Shown: positions 15,615 through 23,681, counted from the stretch's first letter. The stretch: 31,176 bases of DNA from Desulfuromonadaceae bacterium UBA5613 (GCA_002424625.1 DIKR01000009.1:25747-56922); one strand, 5' to 3'. Notes: generated by a model from the letters alone, not told the origin. Numbers and translations are program-made.

Positions 15615-15623
15615 GGTCTTGGC

Positions 15624-15968
15624 TTAGTAGCGTTTCTCGCGGATACGGGCTGCTTTGCCCTGCAGGTTGCGCAGGTAGTAAAGCTTGGCGCGCCGTACAT
15701 CGCCGCACATGACGACTTCAATTTTGTCGATACTCGGCGAGTGGAGCGGGAAGATACGCTCGACGCCGTAGCTGTTCGAAATTTTGCGGACAGTAAAGCT
15801 GGAACCGAGGCCACGGTTGAGGCGTTTGATGCAGACCCCTTGATAAACCTGGATACGCTGTTTGTCGCCTTCTACAATCTTCACGTGAACGCGAAGAGTA
15901 TCGCCGCCTTTGAAGACCGGGATATTCTTGCGCATCTGTTCCATTTCGAGACGTTCAATAGTGTTCAT
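15624..15968 (-). CDS. rplS: 50S ribosomal protein L19
   Basis: L19 lies at the interface of the 30S and 50S subunits. The 114-residue protein is full length, with the diagnostic RLNRGLGSSFTVRKIS, GVERIFPLHSPSIDKIEV and the basic C-terminus RRAKLYYLRNLQGKAARIREKR. The start ATG 15968 has GGAGA 8 nt upstream; the longer frame to 16148 runs into the methyltransferase gene. It is the last gene of the rpsP-rimM-trmD-methyltransferase-rplS run and is followed by the strong terminator at 15576. Confidence 0.97.
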   Translation of the reverse strand: MNTIERLEMEQMRKNIPVFKGGDTLRVHVKIVEGDKQRIQVYQGVCIKRLNRGLGSSFTVRKISNSYGVERIFPLHSPSIDKIEVVMCGDVRRAKLYYLRNLQGKAARIREKRY

Positions 15969-16047
15969 GTTTTCTTCTCCTCTATGCCGATTTTCGGACA
16001 AATCTTTTTGCTCCCGGCGCATGCACGGGGCGGGCTGTGGTTTGGTA

Positions 16048-16602
16048 TCAACGTCCTGTGAAGATCCGATCAAGAATAATGGCCGCCGCCGCTCTGACCG
16101 GTAAATGATTGTAGTCTGCAACGCCCTGAATCGATTGAAACGTTTCAAAGCTCCGGTCGATAATTTCCGGCGCTAGTCCCGACCCTGTCCCCAGCACCAG
16201 CAGAAGTGGCTCTTCTGCGAGCAGCTGTTGGCAGTCTTGACCGTTCAACCCCTGCGGGCTTTTGGCACTGGTGATGATGATCCGTGCCGGTCGAGAGTGT
16301 TTCTTGCTCCAGCGCTCCCGGGCGGTTTCAAGATCAGCAACGGTCTCCAGCAATTGAAATGCGCTGCAACGATCGGGGTTATGTGTCGAGCCATAACCGT
16401 GCAGCCAATGTTCCAGGATCTGCTCTACAACTTTTTGCTGTTCCTTGACCGGGGTGACAACAAAGAAACGGCCGACCCCAAAAGTGCGACAGCTGCGAGC
16501 AATGTCGTGCAGATCCAGATTGGTGACAGCGCTGGCAACCACCTCGTTGCGGCGATTGAGCACCGGGTAATGGACCAGGGCAACTGCAAGACGGCTTAAC
16601 AC
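16048..16602 (-). CDS. Predicted SPOUT-type RNA methyltransferase (Methyltrn_RNA_4 family)
   Basis: The 184-residue protein fits the family of S-adenosylmethionine-dependent RNA methyltransferases that sits in trmD operons of deltaproteobacteria and other groups. Visible family points are the N-terminal ALVHYPVLNRRNEVVASAVT and NLDLHDIARSCRTFGVGRFF, and the C-terminal SPOUT knot segment LLLVLGTGSGLAPE with a knot-like PVRAAAAIILDRI end. The RNA target is not known to me. The start is GTG 16602, overlapping the TAA of trmD by 7 nt; the ORF begins exactly where family members do. The ribosome site is poor (a GGAG 17 nt away), so coupling to trmD is likely. Confidence 0.85.
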   Translation of the reverse strand: MLSRLAVALVHYPVLNRRNEVVASAVTNLDLHDIARSCRTFGVGRFFVVTPVKEQQKVVEQILEHWLHGYGSTHNPDRCSAFQLLETVADLETARERWSKKHSRPARIIITSAKSPQGLNGQDCQQLLAEEPLLLVLGTGSGLAPEIIDRSFETFQSIQGVADYNHLPVRAAAAIILDRIFTGR

Positions 16603-17342
16603 GTGCCGGAGCTTTCCATCTCCTGCACAAGAGCTGCGAGAATTTTTTTATCCTCAGCAGAGAGTGCGGCTCTTTCGAGCAGTTCCGGGCGCCGTAACCA
16701 GGTGCGTTTTAACTGTTCGCTCCGCCGCCACCGCGCAATCCTGGCGTGATCACCGCTGAGGAGGACTTCGGGAACCTTCATTCCGTTGAACTCCGGTGGT
16801 CGCGTATAATGCGGGTGCTCAAGGAGTCCGTCGGCAAAAGAGTCGGTGACGGCACTGTTGCAATTGCCAAGCACACCGGGAACGAGTCGGGCGATGGCAT
16901 CGATCATTACCATGGCCGGCAACTCGCCGCCGGTCAGGACAAAATCGCCAATTGAGTATTCGGCGTCGACCATGGAGCGAATGCGCTCGTCAAATCCTTC
17001 GTAGCGGCCACAGACAAAGATAAGACCGGTTTCCTGACTTAACTTCGCCGCTTCCTGCTGATCGAATCGCCGCCCTTGCGGGCTCATGAGCAGGACTTTT
17101 GACTGCGGCGTCTCTTCCTTCAGTTTCTGCAGCGCCCTCGCTACCGGTTCCGGTTTAAGGACCATGCCGTTTCCGCCACCATAGGGGATGTCATCAGTGA
17201 CTTTATGGCGACCCTCGGCCCAATCCCGGAGATACCAGGCGCGGATGTCGATAATGCCACGTTCCACCGCTTTCCCTAAAATACTCATGGCAAAGGGAGA
17301 TTCGACCATGCTCGGGAAGAGGGTAAGAAGATCAAAGCGCAT
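16596..17342 (-). CDS. trmD: tRNA (guanine-37-N1)-methyltransferase
   Basis: TrmD methylates G37 next to the anticodon and prevents +1 frameshifting. All 248 residues align in pattern with the family: MRFDLLTLFPSMVESPF, DDIPYGGGNGMVLKPEP, LLMSPQGRRFDQ, ICGRYEGFDERI, and the trefoil-knot motif YSIGDFVLTGGELPAMVM followed by LVPGVLG. It begins within rimM (overlap 11 nt) and ends within the next methyltransferase gene (overlap 7 nt), typical of a tightly coupled operon. A few trmD proteins are longer; this one is standard. Confidence 0.97.
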   Translation of the reverse strand: MRFDLLTLFPSMVESPFAMSILGKAVERGIIDIRAWYLRDWAEGRHKVTDDIPYGGGNGMVLKPEPVARALQKLKEETPQSKVLLMSPQGRRFDQQEAAKLSQETGLIFVCGRYEGFDERIRSMVDAEYSIGDFVLTGGELPAMVMIDAIARLVPGVLGNCNSAVTDSFADGLLEHPHYTRPPEFNGMKVPEVLLSGDHARIARWRRSEQLKRTWLRRPELLERAALSAEDKKILAALVQEMESSGTC

Positions 17343-17880
17343 CAGAATTCGTTTCGGGAACTAATCCTTCAGGCAGATCAACGTGCATGACCTTGGCGTC
17401 TTCATCGATCTTGTGAATGAACGCGTCAACTACCGGAATGAGAACTTCACCATGCGGGCCGTTTACGACGAGAATATCGTGCGCCGGTGTGGTGAAAATT
17501 TCAATTATCGTGCCGAGATTCCCGTATTGACTATCGTCGACCCGCAGCCCCTCAAGCTGGAACCAGTAAAATTCATCTTCTGGAAGGGCTGCCAAATCAT
17601 CGTGGGAGATGAGGACTTCGCATCCGATGAATATTTCAGCACTCTCGACGGAAGTAATTCCCTCGAGACGAAGCAGCAGATTTCCTTTATGACGAGATGC
17701 TTTCTGCACCTGATGCTGGCTTTTCCTGCTTTCTCGCTGCAGGGTGACCTCTTTTACGCTATCCAGTGAAGTTGAATCCCCGGAATGAGGTCGGACTTTC
17801 AAGTCGCCACGCAAGCCGTGGACGCCGATAACAACTCCTGCCGGAAAGAGAGGATCGACATCCTTCGGTTGTATAGACAC
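17332..17880 (-). CDS. rimM: Ribosome maturation factor RimM
   Basis: RimM helps assemble the head of the 30S subunit. The 182-residue product from GTG 17880 contains the N-terminal beta-barrel (AGVVIGVHGLRGDLKVRPHS), the middle part VLISHDDLAALPEDEFYWFQLEGL, and the C-terminal PRC-barrel (GNLGTIIEIFTTPAHDILVV, EVLIPVVDAFI). I chose the GTG because it stands 13 nt after the rpsP stop and gives the normal family length; the open frame upstream runs through rpsP and is not family-like. No clear Shine-Dalgarno is seen, so translational coupling is likely. A KH-domain gene, often placed between rpsP and rimM in related bacteria, is absent here. Confidence 0.93.
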   Translation of the reverse strand: MSIQPKDVDPLFPAGVVIGVHGLRGDLKVRPHSGDSTSLDSVKEVTLQRESRKSQHQVQKASRHKGNLLLRLEGITSVESAEIFIGCEVLISHDDLAALPEDEFYWFQLEGLRVDDSQYGNLGTIIEIFTTPAHDILVVNGPHGEVLIPVVDAFIHKIDEDAKVMHVDLPEGLVPETNSDAL

Positions 17881-17893
17881 AGCAGTATCGTTC

Positions 17894-18151
17894 TTACGCT
17901 TTAGCTTTGGCAAGAATGCCAGAAGTGCGAAGAATCTGCTTAACGGTTTCAGTCGGCTGAGCACCTTTGCGCAACCAGTCAATGGCGAGTTCTTCATTCA
18001 GGCTGATCATCGGCGGATTCTGTTTCGGATCGTATTGTCCAAGATTGTCGATAAAACGGCCATCGCGGGGAAAACGACCATCAGCGACAACGACTTGATA
18101 AAAAGGCTTTTTCTTGGCACCGCCACGGGCAAGGCGAATTTTAACGGACAT
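17894..18151 (-). CDS. rpsP: 30S ribosomal protein S16
   Basis: The 85-residue protein is full length and has the characteristic MSVKIRLARGGAKKKPFYQV, RDGRFIDNLGQYDP and the lysine/alanine-rich end. It is an early-binding protein of the 30S body. GAGGAG is well placed before ATG 18151. It lies 82 nt downstream of ffh and directly upstream of rimM. Confidence 0.97.
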   Translation of the reverse strand: MSVKIRLARGGAKKKPFYQVVVADGRFPRDGRFIDNLGQYDPKQNPPMISLNEELAIDWLRKGAQPTETVKQILRTSGILAKAKA

Positions 18152-18233
18152 AATTTTCTACTCCTCTTTTACGTTGTTTCGATCAATATCGAAAGGGTTG
18201 ATTATACACACTAAAGTAAAGATCCCTGTTTCA

Positions 18234-19586
18234 TTAAAAAGGGGAACGCCCGCCTCGTCCCATGAGGCTGCGCAGTCCCTTGGGACCTAGTTGCTGCATC
18301 TTCTTCATCATTTTTTGCGCTTCGCTGAAACGCTTGATAAGTACATTGATATCCTGAACCGTGGTACCGCTCCCCTTGGCGATCCGTAACCGCCGCGAGC
18401 CGTTGAGAAGATGATGATCGCGGCGTTCGGCAACCGTCATCGAGTTGATAATCGCTTCAATCCGTTTCAACTCTTTATCCGGGGCTTGCATTCCCTGGGC
18501 TTCTTTAAGGGCTTTACCGGCGCCGGGAATCATACTGATAATCGACTCCATGGAACCCATTTTTTTGATGGTCTGCATCTGATCTCGGAAGTTCTCCAGG
18601 GTGAAGCCTTCCTTTTTCACCCGTTTTTCCAAAGCCAGGGCTTCATCGCGATCGATGGCACCTTGCGCTTTTTCAATCAGCGACAGGACATCCCCCATCC
18701 CGAGAATGCGTTGCGCCATGCGGTCGGCGTGAAAGACCTCAAGAGCGTCGAGCTTTTCACCGATACCGGAAAATTTGATCGGCTTGCCGGTGACCGCACG
18801 CATGGAAAGAGCGGCGCCACCGCGGGCATCGCCATCCAGCTTTGTCAGGATGATACCAGTTATTCCCAGCTTCTGATTGAATCCTTCGGCGATGTTCACA
18901 GCTTCCTGACCAGTCATTGCGTCAGCAACCAGAAGAATTTCTTTTGGAGCCAGATTCTCTTTGATGCGCACCAATTCGGACATCAGGACTTCGTCGATAT
19001 GCAGACGTCCAGCCGTGTCGAGAATCAGGGTGTCGTAACCGTTCAGCTCCGCAAAACGACGCGCTTCGATACAAATCTGCACCGGATCCATATCGGCTTT
19101 TGCATCGAAAACCGGGATGTCGAGTTGGCGCCCCAAGGTCTTCAGCTGCTCAATGGCAGCAGGGCGATAGATGTCGGCCGGTACGAGGAGCGGTGAACGT
19201 TTCTCTTTGCGTAGACGCAGTGCCAATTTGCCGCAAGTTGTCGTTTTACCGGCCCCCTGGAGTCCGCAAAGCATCACTGCTACAGGTGGACGGGCATCCA
19301 GATTGAGATGGTTAGCTTCTCCTTCGCCCATGAGGCGACCAAGTTCTTCACGAACGACCTTGATAACCTGTTGGCCCGGAGTCAGGCTTTTGAGGACATT
19401 CTGACCGATGGCACTTTCACGGACTGTCGCCACAAAGTCTTTGACAACTTTAAAGTTAACATCGGCTTCGAGTAGAACCAGGCGCACTTCGCGCAACGCT
19501 TCCTGAATGTTTTCCTCAGTCAGCTGGCCTTGGCCGCGTAGCTTTTTGAAAATGCTCTCAAATTTTTCACTGAGCGTATCGAACAT
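18234..19586 (-). CDS. ffh: Signal recognition particle protein Ffh
   Basis: Ffh binds 4.5S RNA and signal sequences of nascent membrane proteins and delivers ribosomes to FtsY. The 450 residues show the N domain, the GTPase P-loop GLQGAGKTTT (108-117), PADIYRPAAIEQL, ILDTAGRLHIDE, TKLDGDARGGAAL, and the methionine-rich M domain (MQTIKKMGSMESIISMIPG, then FSEAQKMMKKMQQLG). The length is usual. The ATG at 19586 begins the family-typical MFDTLSEKFESIFKKLRGQG; the ribosome site is weak. A DUF3343 gene lies 57 nt upstream on the same strand. Confidence 0.97.
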   Translation of the reverse strand: MFDTLSEKFESIFKKLRGQGQLTEENIQEALREVRLVLLEADVNFKVVKDFVATVRESAIGQNVLKSLTPGQQVIKVVREELGRLMGEGEANHLNLDARPPVAVMLCGLQGAGKTTTCGKLALRLRKEKRSPLLVPADIYRPAAIEQLKTLGRQLDIPVFDAKADMDPVQICIEARRFAELNGYDTLILDTAGRLHIDEVLMSELVRIKENLAPKEILLVADAMTGQEAVNIAEGFNQKLGITGIILTKLDGDARGGAALSMRAVTGKPIKFSGIGEKLDALEVFHADRMAQRILGMGDVLSLIEKAQGAIDRDEALALEKRVKKEGFTLENFRDQMQTIKKMGSMESIISMIPGAGKALKEAQGMQAPDKELKRIEAIINSMTVAERRDHHLLNGSRRLRIAKGSGTTVQDINVLIKRFSEAQKMMKKMQQLGPKGLRSLMGRGGRSPF

Positions 19587-19643
19587 GGGATATCCCAGGA
19601 AAGTTTTGCAAAATGCGAAATATAGAGAAGCCCTCCGTTGATG

Positions 19644-19907
19644 TCAAGGGAATATCTCTTGCGGGGTGAATTTCCCCCCCTGATATTGATAGACCTCGGC
19701 CGGCGGGAGCCCCTTTGCAATAAGGAGTTCCTGGATTCGTTGGGCGTCGTCCAGGGCATAGCGCAGGGCCAGTCCACAATCAGAACTGATCTCCCGGGGT
19801 GCAGGTATCAGTAGAATCGAAATCCCGGCCCCCTTCAGTATTTTTTCGGCTTTCATCACCCGATGAATGGAGTGAAAGACGGCAATAAAATCATTTTCAC
19901 GAACCAT
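19644..19907 (-). CDS. DUF3343 protein (putative Se/S carrier-like)
   Basis: The 87-residue soluble protein matches the DUF3343 pattern: an early FHSIHRVMKAEKILKGAG, then IPAPREISSDCGLALRY with the conserved cysteine (Cys44) in the SDCG motif. The family is named for a proposed selenium- or sulfur-carrier role, which I treat as a family suggestion and not a fact. The start is ATG 19907 with AAGGGAT upstream. It is the first gene on the minus strand of a divergent pair and precedes ffh, so it may share a transcript with the SRP/rpsP block. Confidence 0.82.
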   Translation of the reverse strand: MVRENDFIAVFHSIHRVMKAEKILKGAGISILLIPAPREISSDCGLALRYALDDAQRIQELLIAKGLPPAEVYQYQGGKFTPQEIFP

Positions 19908-19928
19908 GGTGTCATCCCTTTAGTACAA

Positions 19929-19958
19929 TTGACTTTCATTAGCGGTTACGGCTAGACT
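19929..19958 (+). promoter_or_regulatory. Candidate promoter of the membrane protein and DciA-like gene pair
   Basis: TTGACT (19929-19934) and TAGACT (19953-19958) are 18 nt apart in the 77-bp divergent gap upstream of GTG 19985. The -35 has one mismatch and the -10 two. Confidence 0.45.
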
Positions 19959-19984
19959 CGAAAAAATCTTGAAAGGTTTTATTT

Positions 19985-20239
19985 GTGTCCACTTTCGCAC
20001 TCAATCTCACCGGACTTCTTGGTTTTGCCTTTCTTGCCAACATCCCCCTCGGTTATTTGCGGCAACGCGCTTTACGTTTTTCCTGGCAGTGGTTTTTTTA
20101 TATTCACGCATCTATCCCGTTGATCATTCTGCTGCGTGTTTGGCTCGATTTTGGCTGGAAGTGGATTCCTCTGACCCTCGGCTGTGCCCTCTTGGGTCAG
20201 ATGGCGGGGGGGCGCTTACTCCGGAGGCTGCAGCGATGA
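19985..20239 (+). CDS. Small conserved-looking integral membrane protein
   Basis: The 84-residue protein has about three membrane segments (LLGFAFLANIPLGYL, FFYIHASIPLIILLRVWL, IPLTLGCALLGQMAGG) and the motif NIPLGYLRQRALRFSWQWFF, then a basic end RLLRRLQR. I recall similar short proteins in related bacteria, all without known function. GTG 19985 has GAAAGG upstream. The stop codon TGA overlaps the ATG of the DciA-like gene (ATGA junction), so the two are translated together. Confidence 0.75.
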   Translation: MSTFALNLTGLLGFAFLANIPLGYLRQRALRFSWQWFFYIHASIPLIILLRVWLDFGWKWIPLTLGCALLGQMAGGRLLRRLQR

Positions 20240-20727
20240 GTCCCCCTGCACGGCGTAACCGCATGTTTCACCCGGCAAAGGCCGGCGCGGTCCTTGATGC
20301 TTTGACCCGGAATATGGGGGTTCGCGAACGTCTTGAACCTTATCGAGCCTGGAAGGTCTGGGCCGAGGTGGTCGGACCGCAGACCGCACAACATGCCCAG
20401 CCCTTTCGTTTGCGCGGCGGGGTTCTAGAGGTGCGGGTCGATCATCCGGTCTGGATGCAGCAGTTGCAACTGCTCAAGCCGCGGATTCTCGAACGTTTAA
20501 ATCTTGCCATTGCCCCCGGGGTGTTGGAGGATATTCACCTCCGTCATGGCCAGCCGGAAATCCCTGCTGTCGTAACTCCCCCTGAAGAGATAGCGTCACG
20601 CGCCCTGACCCCGGCAGAGGAGGAAGAGCTTAATCGACTCCTTCCTCCTGACGAAGATGAGCTTCATAATGCCTGGCGCAAGCTTTTGGTTCATTATCTT
20701 CAGAGTAAAAGTTCTTCGGGGCCTTAA
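20236..20727 (+). CDS. DUF721 / DciA-like protein
   Basis: DciA-type proteins act as loaders of the replicative helicase DnaB in bacteria that lack DnaC or DnaI; the family is DUF721. The 163-residue protein has the core: VLDALTRNMGVRERLEPYRA, W-x-x-VVGPQTAQHAQPFRLRGGVLEVRVDHPVWMQQLQLLKPRIL, and then a proline-rich linker and an acidic tail. I see the family pattern; the helicase-loading role in this organism is inference. GGAGG lies 8 nt before ATG 20236. The last 98 bp also encode, on the other strand, the C-terminus of the TrmN6-like methyltransferase. Confidence 0.8.
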   Translation: MSPPARRNRMFHPAKAGAVLDALTRNMGVRERLEPYRAWKVWAEVVGPQTAQHAQPFRLRGGVLEVRVDHPVWMQQLQLLKPRILERLNLAIAPGVLEDIHLRHGQPEIPAVVTPPEEIASRALTPAEEEELNRLLPPDEDELHNAWRKLLVHYLQSKSSSGP

Positions 20728-21505
20728 TTCTCGCGCTTCCAGCAAAATCTCCTGCCAATATCCGCACTTCCTCTGAATAACCCTCCCCTTCGTATAGAAA
20801 TAGCGGTGGCGTAATTGTCAGCCCCGGCCGGCCGCTTCGCCGCCCCTCGACCAGCACGAGGTTTGCATCATTGCCCCGCCGCGGGTGGATGCAGCGCAGT
20901 CGTTTTGGTTCGATCTTTTTGGCGGACATTTTACTCAAAAGTTCCGGGAGTCGTTCCGCCAGGTAGATCGTATAAAAACGTCCGCCATTTTTGAGAAGAT
21001 AGCGGCTTGCTTCGAGAAAATCGTCAAGGTTGCCATGCAGTTCGTGACGGGCGATGGCGCGTTGCTCGCCAACAGAGAGCCGTCCGCTTTCGGGCCGCCG
21101 GTAGGGCGGATTGGTAATAACACCGTCAAGGGATTGCACGGCATGCGTTTTGTGCAGTTCGCGCAAATCTCCCTGGATAATGTCGATTTGTTTTTCGAGC
21201 TTGTTGATAACGATATTTCTGTGTGCCCGGTCGGCACTGGCCCGGTCAATCTCGATCCCGGTCATCTGTATCCCTGTTTTGCGACTAGCAATGAGGAGGG
21301 GTAATACGCCGCTGCCACAGCCAAGATCGATCCATCTTTCTCCCGTTTTGGTCCGGGTGAAGCTGGCAAGAAGAACTGGATCGATAGTGACGCGGAATCC
21401 TTGCCGCGGCTGGATAATTTGCAGATTGCCGTAACCGAGCTTGTCAAGGGTTTCATCGGGATGAAGAAGGGGAAGCAAATCAGGGCAGGAAGGGATCTCA
21501 TTCAT
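20630..21505 (-). CDS. TrmN6-like methyltransferase, tRNA1(Val) adenine-37-N6 type
   Basis: The protein has 291 residues and a Rossmann methyltransferase fold: the SAM motif WIDLGCGSGVLPLLIA, IEIDRASADRAHRNI, and the catalytic NPPYRRPESGR. This fits the YfiC/TrmN6 group that makes m6A37 in tRNA-Val; other small-molecule or RNA targets remain possible. Family members are near 240-250 residues. About 35 extra residues at the C-terminus (AGSARIKAPKNFYSEDNEPK onward) are encoded opposite the DciA-like gene (98 bp overlap). The start ATG 21505 overlaps the ruvB stop by 8 nt; no good ribosome site, so coupling to ruvB is likely. The frame continues upstream, but only with ruvB sequence. Confidence 0.85.
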   Translation of the reverse strand: MNEIPSCPDLLPLLHPDETLDKLGYGNLQIIQPRQGFRVTIDPVLLASFTRTKTGERWIDLGCGSGVLPLLIASRKTGIQMTGIEIDRASADRAHRNIVINKLEKQIDIIQGDLRELHKTHAVQSLDGVITNPPYRRPESGRLSVGEQRAIARHELHGNLDDFLEASRYLLKNGGRFYTIYLAERLPELLSKMSAKKIEPKRLRCIHPRRGNDANLVLVEGRRSGRPGLTITPPLFLYEGEGYSEEVRILAGDFAGSARIKAPKNFYSEDNEPKACARHYEAHLRQEEGVD

Positions 21506-22535
21506 TGATAAAGAGATCGTTTTGTCCGGAGCTGCGGCGCGGGTCGATGCGGGCAAAGTGGCGATAGGCGAGGGGGGTCGCCACCCGTCCCCGCGGTGTC
21601 CGGTTTAAATAGCCCTGCTGAATGAGGTAGGGTTCAATGACATCTTCGATCGAACCTTTCTCTTCGCCGATGGCAGCGGCGAGAGTTTCAAGACCGACCG
21701 GACCACCGGAGAATTTGTCGATGAGAGTCAACAGGAGGAGGCAGTCCATGTGGTCAAAGCCACACAGGTCGACTTCGAGGCGGCGTAGGGCCAGGGCGGC
21801 CAACTCCTGATCGATGCGACCATTGCCAAGGATTTCAGCAAAATCCCGCACCCGTCGCAACAGGCGGTTGGCGATGCGGGGGGTACCGCGGGAACGCCGG
21901 GAAATTTCATCGGCACCGTCGTCGGAGATGGGAATTCCAAGAATTCCAGCGCTGCGGCGGATAATAACCGCCAGTTCGTCCGGCGTATAGAACTCCAGGC
22001 GGGTGATGACGCCGAAGCGATCGCGTAAAGGTGAAGAGAGGAGGCCGATGCGGGTGGTGGCGCCGACGAGGGTAAAGCGGGGAAGGTCAAGCTTGATGGT
22101 GCGGGCGGACGGTCCCTGACCGATCATGATGTCGAGTTGGTAATCTTCCAGCGCCGGGTAGAGGACCTCTTCGATGACCGGGGAAAGACGGTGGATCTCG
22201 TCGATAAAGAGGACATCGCCGGCTTCCAGATTGGTAAGGACCGCCGCCAGGTCGCCGGCTTTTTCGATGACCGGACCCGAGGTGCTTTTGATGCTGACCC
22301 CCATCTCGGCAGCAATAATGTTGGCCAGGGTGGTCTTGCCTAGTCCCGGTGGACCGTAAAAAAGGACGTGGTCGAGAGTCTCGCGACGCGATCGGGCAGC
22401 GTCGATGAAGATCTGGAGATTCTCTTTGGCCTTGATCTGGCCGATATATTCTGTCAGTCGGCGCGGCCGCAGCGAAGCTTCAAAGTTGTCGTCATCAGCA
22501 GCAAGGTCGGGAGTAATGATTCGTTCGTTTGTCAT
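21498..22535 (-). CDS. ruvB: Holliday junction branch-migration helicase RuvB
   Basis: RuvB is the hexameric AAA+ motor that drives branch migration with RuvA. The 345-residue protein shows DNFEASLRPRRLTEYIGQ, the Walker A GPPGLGKTT, sensor LFIDEIHRLSP, GQGPSARTIKLDLPRFTLVGA, ATTRIGLLSSPLRDRFG and the C-terminal winged helix (IEPYLIQQGYLNRTPRGRVA). The ATG at 22535 has AGGAG 5 nt upstream and follows the ruvA stop by 7 nt. The downstream TrmN6-like gene starts inside it. Confidence 0.97.
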   Translation of the reverse strand: MTNERIITPDLAADDDNFEASLRPRRLTEYIGQIKAKENLQIFIDAARSRRETLDHVLFYGPPGLGKTTLANIIAAEMGVSIKSTSGPVIEKAGDLAAVLTNLEAGDVLFIDEIHRLSPVIEEVLYPALEDYQLDIMIGQGPSARTIKLDLPRFTLVGATTRIGLLSSPLRDRFGVITRLEFYTPDELAVIIRRSAGILGIPISDDGADEISRRSRGTPRIANRLLRRVRDFAEILGNGRIDQELAALALRRLEVDLCGFDHMDCLLLLTLIDKFSGGPVGLETLAAAIGEEKGSIEDVIEPYLIQQGYLNRTPRGRVATPLAYRHFARIDPRRSSGQNDLFINE

Positions 22536-22542
22536 TCTGCTC

Positions 22543-23151
22543 CTAACGCATCAAGGACTTCAGGGCGCTCTTGAGGATCTCTTCCAGCGGGGTATCCGGA
22601 GTAATGACAATGGCAGCCAGGGCCTTACGCGCCTGTGCATCTTTATAACCAAGATTGAGCAGGGCAGAAAGGGCGTCTTCCGCCTGGTCTGTCGGCGGGG
22701 TCATAGCGGTATCGCGTCCCCGCTCAAATAGATCGCCAGAGAGGTCAAGTTTGCTGATCTTCTCCTTGAGTTCGAGAACAAGTCGTTCCGCACTCTTCTT
22801 GCCGATACCGGGCAGTGTCGCCAGCCTTTTCACATCGCCAGCAGCGATGGCCTGCCGGAGATCTCCCGGACTGGCGTGCGAAAGGATATTGAGCGCCAGT
22901 TTCGGCCCGACGCCGGCGACGGAGAGGAGAAGGATAAAGAGGGCGCGTTCGTCAGCTGTCAAAAAACCGTAAAGGAGAAGGGCATCTTCGCGAACGTGAG
23001 TATGGATATGGAGTTTAACTGTTCCGTCATCGGGCAGGGAATAGAAGGTCGAAAGGGGAATCAAAACCCGATACCCGACACCGCCGGCCACCTCGATAAT
23101 GATCTGGTCAGTCCCTTTACTGACGAGTTGACCGGTCAACATGGCAATCAT
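22543..23151 (-). CDS. ruvA: Holliday junction DNA helicase subunit RuvA
   Basis: RuvA binds four-way junctions and loads RuvB. All 202 residues fit: the OB-fold start MIAMLTGQLVSKGTDQIIIE, VREDALLLYGF, the helix-hairpin-helix pairs LLSVAGVGPKLALNIL and LATLPGIGKKSAERLVLELK, and the C-terminal RuvB-binding domain (DALSALLNLGYKDAQARKAL). The ATG overlaps the ruvC TGA in an ATGA junction. Confidence 0.97.
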   Translation of the reverse strand: MIAMLTGQLVSKGTDQIIIEVAGGVGYRVLIPLSTFYSLPDDGTVKLHIHTHVREDALLLYGFLTADERALFILLLSVAGVGPKLALNILSHASPGDLRQAIAAGDVKRLATLPGIGKKSAERLVLELKEKISKLDLSGDLFERGRDTAMTPPTDQAEDALSALLNLGYKDAQARKALAAIVITPDTPLEEILKSALKSLMR

Positions 23152-23663
23152 GAGCGCCTCAAATGAGTGGTCGTTTTCACCAACCGTTCCGAGTGAAGGA
23201 GATTGGTGTGAGCGTGACAGATAGCAACAGCCAAAGCATCGGAGGCGTCTTCCTGAGCTATTTCGGGAAGTTTGAGCAGGGTTTTGACCATCTGTTGTAC
23301 CTGGATTTTTTCAGCTTTGCCGTAGCCGACAACAGCGCTCTTGACCTGTAACGCTGAATACTCAAAGACCGGTAAGCCGTGATTGACCCCGACCAGGAGC
23401 GCAGTACCGCGGGCGTGCCCGAGTTTAAGGGCAGAAAGGGCATTCTTGGCGAGAAATATCTGCTCTACGGCGACTGCGGCCGGCGCGTACTCCGAGATGA
23501 TTTGACAAAGGCCATCGTAAATCACCTTGAGTCGCTCCGCAAGTTCCATGTCGGCGCGGGTAAAGATGCCACCGTTATCGACATGGATCAGTCGGTTTCC
23601 GACTTTTTCAATGATGCCGTAGCCGGTGACCCGCGTCCCCGGATCAATCCCTAATATGCGCAT
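23148..23663 (-). CDS. ruvC: Crossover junction endodeoxyribonuclease RuvC
   Basis: RuvC resolves Holliday junctions by paired nicks. Expected active-site acidic residues are visible: the first Asp in LGIDPGTRVTGYG, Glu in VAVEQIFLAKN, and the two Asp of QEDASDALAVAICH. The product from ATG 23663 has 171 residues; a TTG one codon upstream is also possible. No strong ribosome site is seen. It is placed 18 nt after yebC. Confidence 0.96.
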   Translation of the reverse strand: MRILGIDPGTRVTGYGIIEKVGNRLIHVDNGGIFTRADMELAERLKVIYDGLCQIISEYAPAAVAVEQIFLAKNALSALKLGHARGTALLVGVNHGLPVFEYSALQVKSAVVGYGKAEKIQVQQMVKTLLKLPEIAQEDASDALAVAICHAHTNLLHSERLVKTTTHLRRS

Positions 23664-23681
23664 CAAAAGTCCATGTGTGCT

